64,000 bases of DNA from Mesorhizobium sp. (GTDB lineage: Bacteria > Pseudomonadota > Alphaproteobacteria > Rhizobiales > Rhizobiaceae). The position numbers were made by a program, and so were the translations under genes. Positions 63,682 to 64,000 of this stretch are shown in pieces (position 1 is the first letter of the stretch; each line of letters begins with the position of its first letter). The notes below the pieces were generated by a model. That model did no database searches. It was not told where the DNA came from and was given only the letters and a program-made list of their open reading frames with translations. The stretch is from NCBI GenBank assembly GCA_004963905.1, contig SUGL01000003.1:186001-250000 (forward strand). The letters run 5' to 3'.

Positions 63682-64000
63682 ATGTCTGACCTGGCCCATA
63701 TCACTGCCGCCATCTTCAAGCGCGCCGGCAAGGCAAAGCGTTTCGTCGTCGCCATTGCCGGTCCGCCCGGAGCCGGCAAGTCGACCATATCGGGCCGGCT
63801 GCATGAACTGCTGCCCGAGGGCACGTCCGAAGTCGTGCCGATGGACGGCTTCCACTATGACGACATCGTGCTCGACCGCCGCGGCCTGCGTTCGCGCAAG
63901 GGCGCGCCGGAAACCTTCGATTTTGCCGGCTTCGAGACGCTTTTGAAGCGTATCCGCTCCGGCGAGCCGGACATTGCCATTCCGGTCTTCGACCGCAGCA
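63682..64000 (+). CDS. P-loop nucleoside/pantothenate-kinase-like protein (3' end outside window)
   Basis: The 106 visible residues open with VVAIAGPPGAGKSTISGRL (P-loop) and contain VVPMDGFHYDDIVLDRRGLR, the acceptor-site pattern of uridine kinase, pantothenate kinase and the rhizobial FrcK-type kinases. It continues KGAPETFDFAGFETLLKRIR, as in those families. The C-terminus is beyond base 64000. Substrate is not readable: FrcK-type, uridine kinase and PanK all fit. Confidence 0.75.
   Translation, partial: MSDLAHITAAIFKRAGKAKRFVVAIAGPPGAGKSTISGRLHELLPEGTSEVVPMDGFHYDDIVLDRRGLRSRKGAPETFDFAGFETLLKRIRSGEPDIAIPVFDRS

Overview
The window looks like chromosomal DNA of an alphaproteobacterium of the Rhizobiales, most likely Mesorhizobium or a close relative. 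This is inferred from uniformly high GC, the gene content (a SahR-type ArsR-methyltransferase, adjacent tamA/tamB, split preT/preA pyrimidine reductase, MttB-like plus GcvT-type dehydrogenase, many ABC importers) and several families of intergenic palindromic repeats of the kind common in rhizobia. No rRNA, tRNA, CRISPR array, transposase gene, integrase or phage gene was recognised. No known defence system was seen.

Layout. 1-8.3 kb: housekeeping genes, namely a truncated SahR-like regulator, trmO with a coupled DUF2293 gene, a class IV aminotransferase, a MOSC protein, a membrane methyltransferase, a FabH-like synthase, tam and ettA. 8.5-15.4 kb: a membrane-anchored diguanylate cyclase, a secreted RNase T2, an alpha/beta hydrolase, a coupled CoA-transferase/ThDP-enzyme pair and a secreted CHRD protein.

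15.6-25.8 kb and 30.8-33.5 kb: the genes for reductive pyrimidine breakdown lie in two blocks. PreT-PreA reduce uracil or thymine. Dihydropyrimidinase, an N-carbamoyl-amino-acid amidase and an omega-aminotransferase then carry the product to beta-alanine and on to malonate semialdehyde. An NMT1/THI5-type ABC importer lies beside the second block and probably brings in the substrate. A divergent TetR gene very like RutR, with RutR-like boxes upstream of both transcription units, suggests one regulon. Between the blocks (26-30.3 kb) sit an XRE/MmyB-type regulator with two SDR genes, a DUF3592 membrane protein, and an Rrf2 regulator with an AhpD-like target gene.

33.6-47.8 kb: a ChaC-type enzyme, a two-domain VOC protein, DoxX, a methylamine/betaine-type demethylation pair (MttB-like and GcvT-type FAD dehydrogenase), a lipoprotein lytic transglycosylase and a complete peptide/opine-type ABC importer with a fused double ATPase. 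48-61.8 kb: cell-envelope genes, namely tamA-tamB with an unusually long TamB that carries an internal duplication, and divergently a large PAN-domain alpha-2-macroglobulin. 62.2-64 kb: a mutarotase-like protein and a P-loop kinase cut by the window edge.

I saw no clearly new multigene system. The best leads are the TamB internal duplication, the thioester macroglobulin without its usual pbpC partner, the two-site pyrimidine regulon, the Rrf2 tandem operator and the nested families of palindromic repeats.
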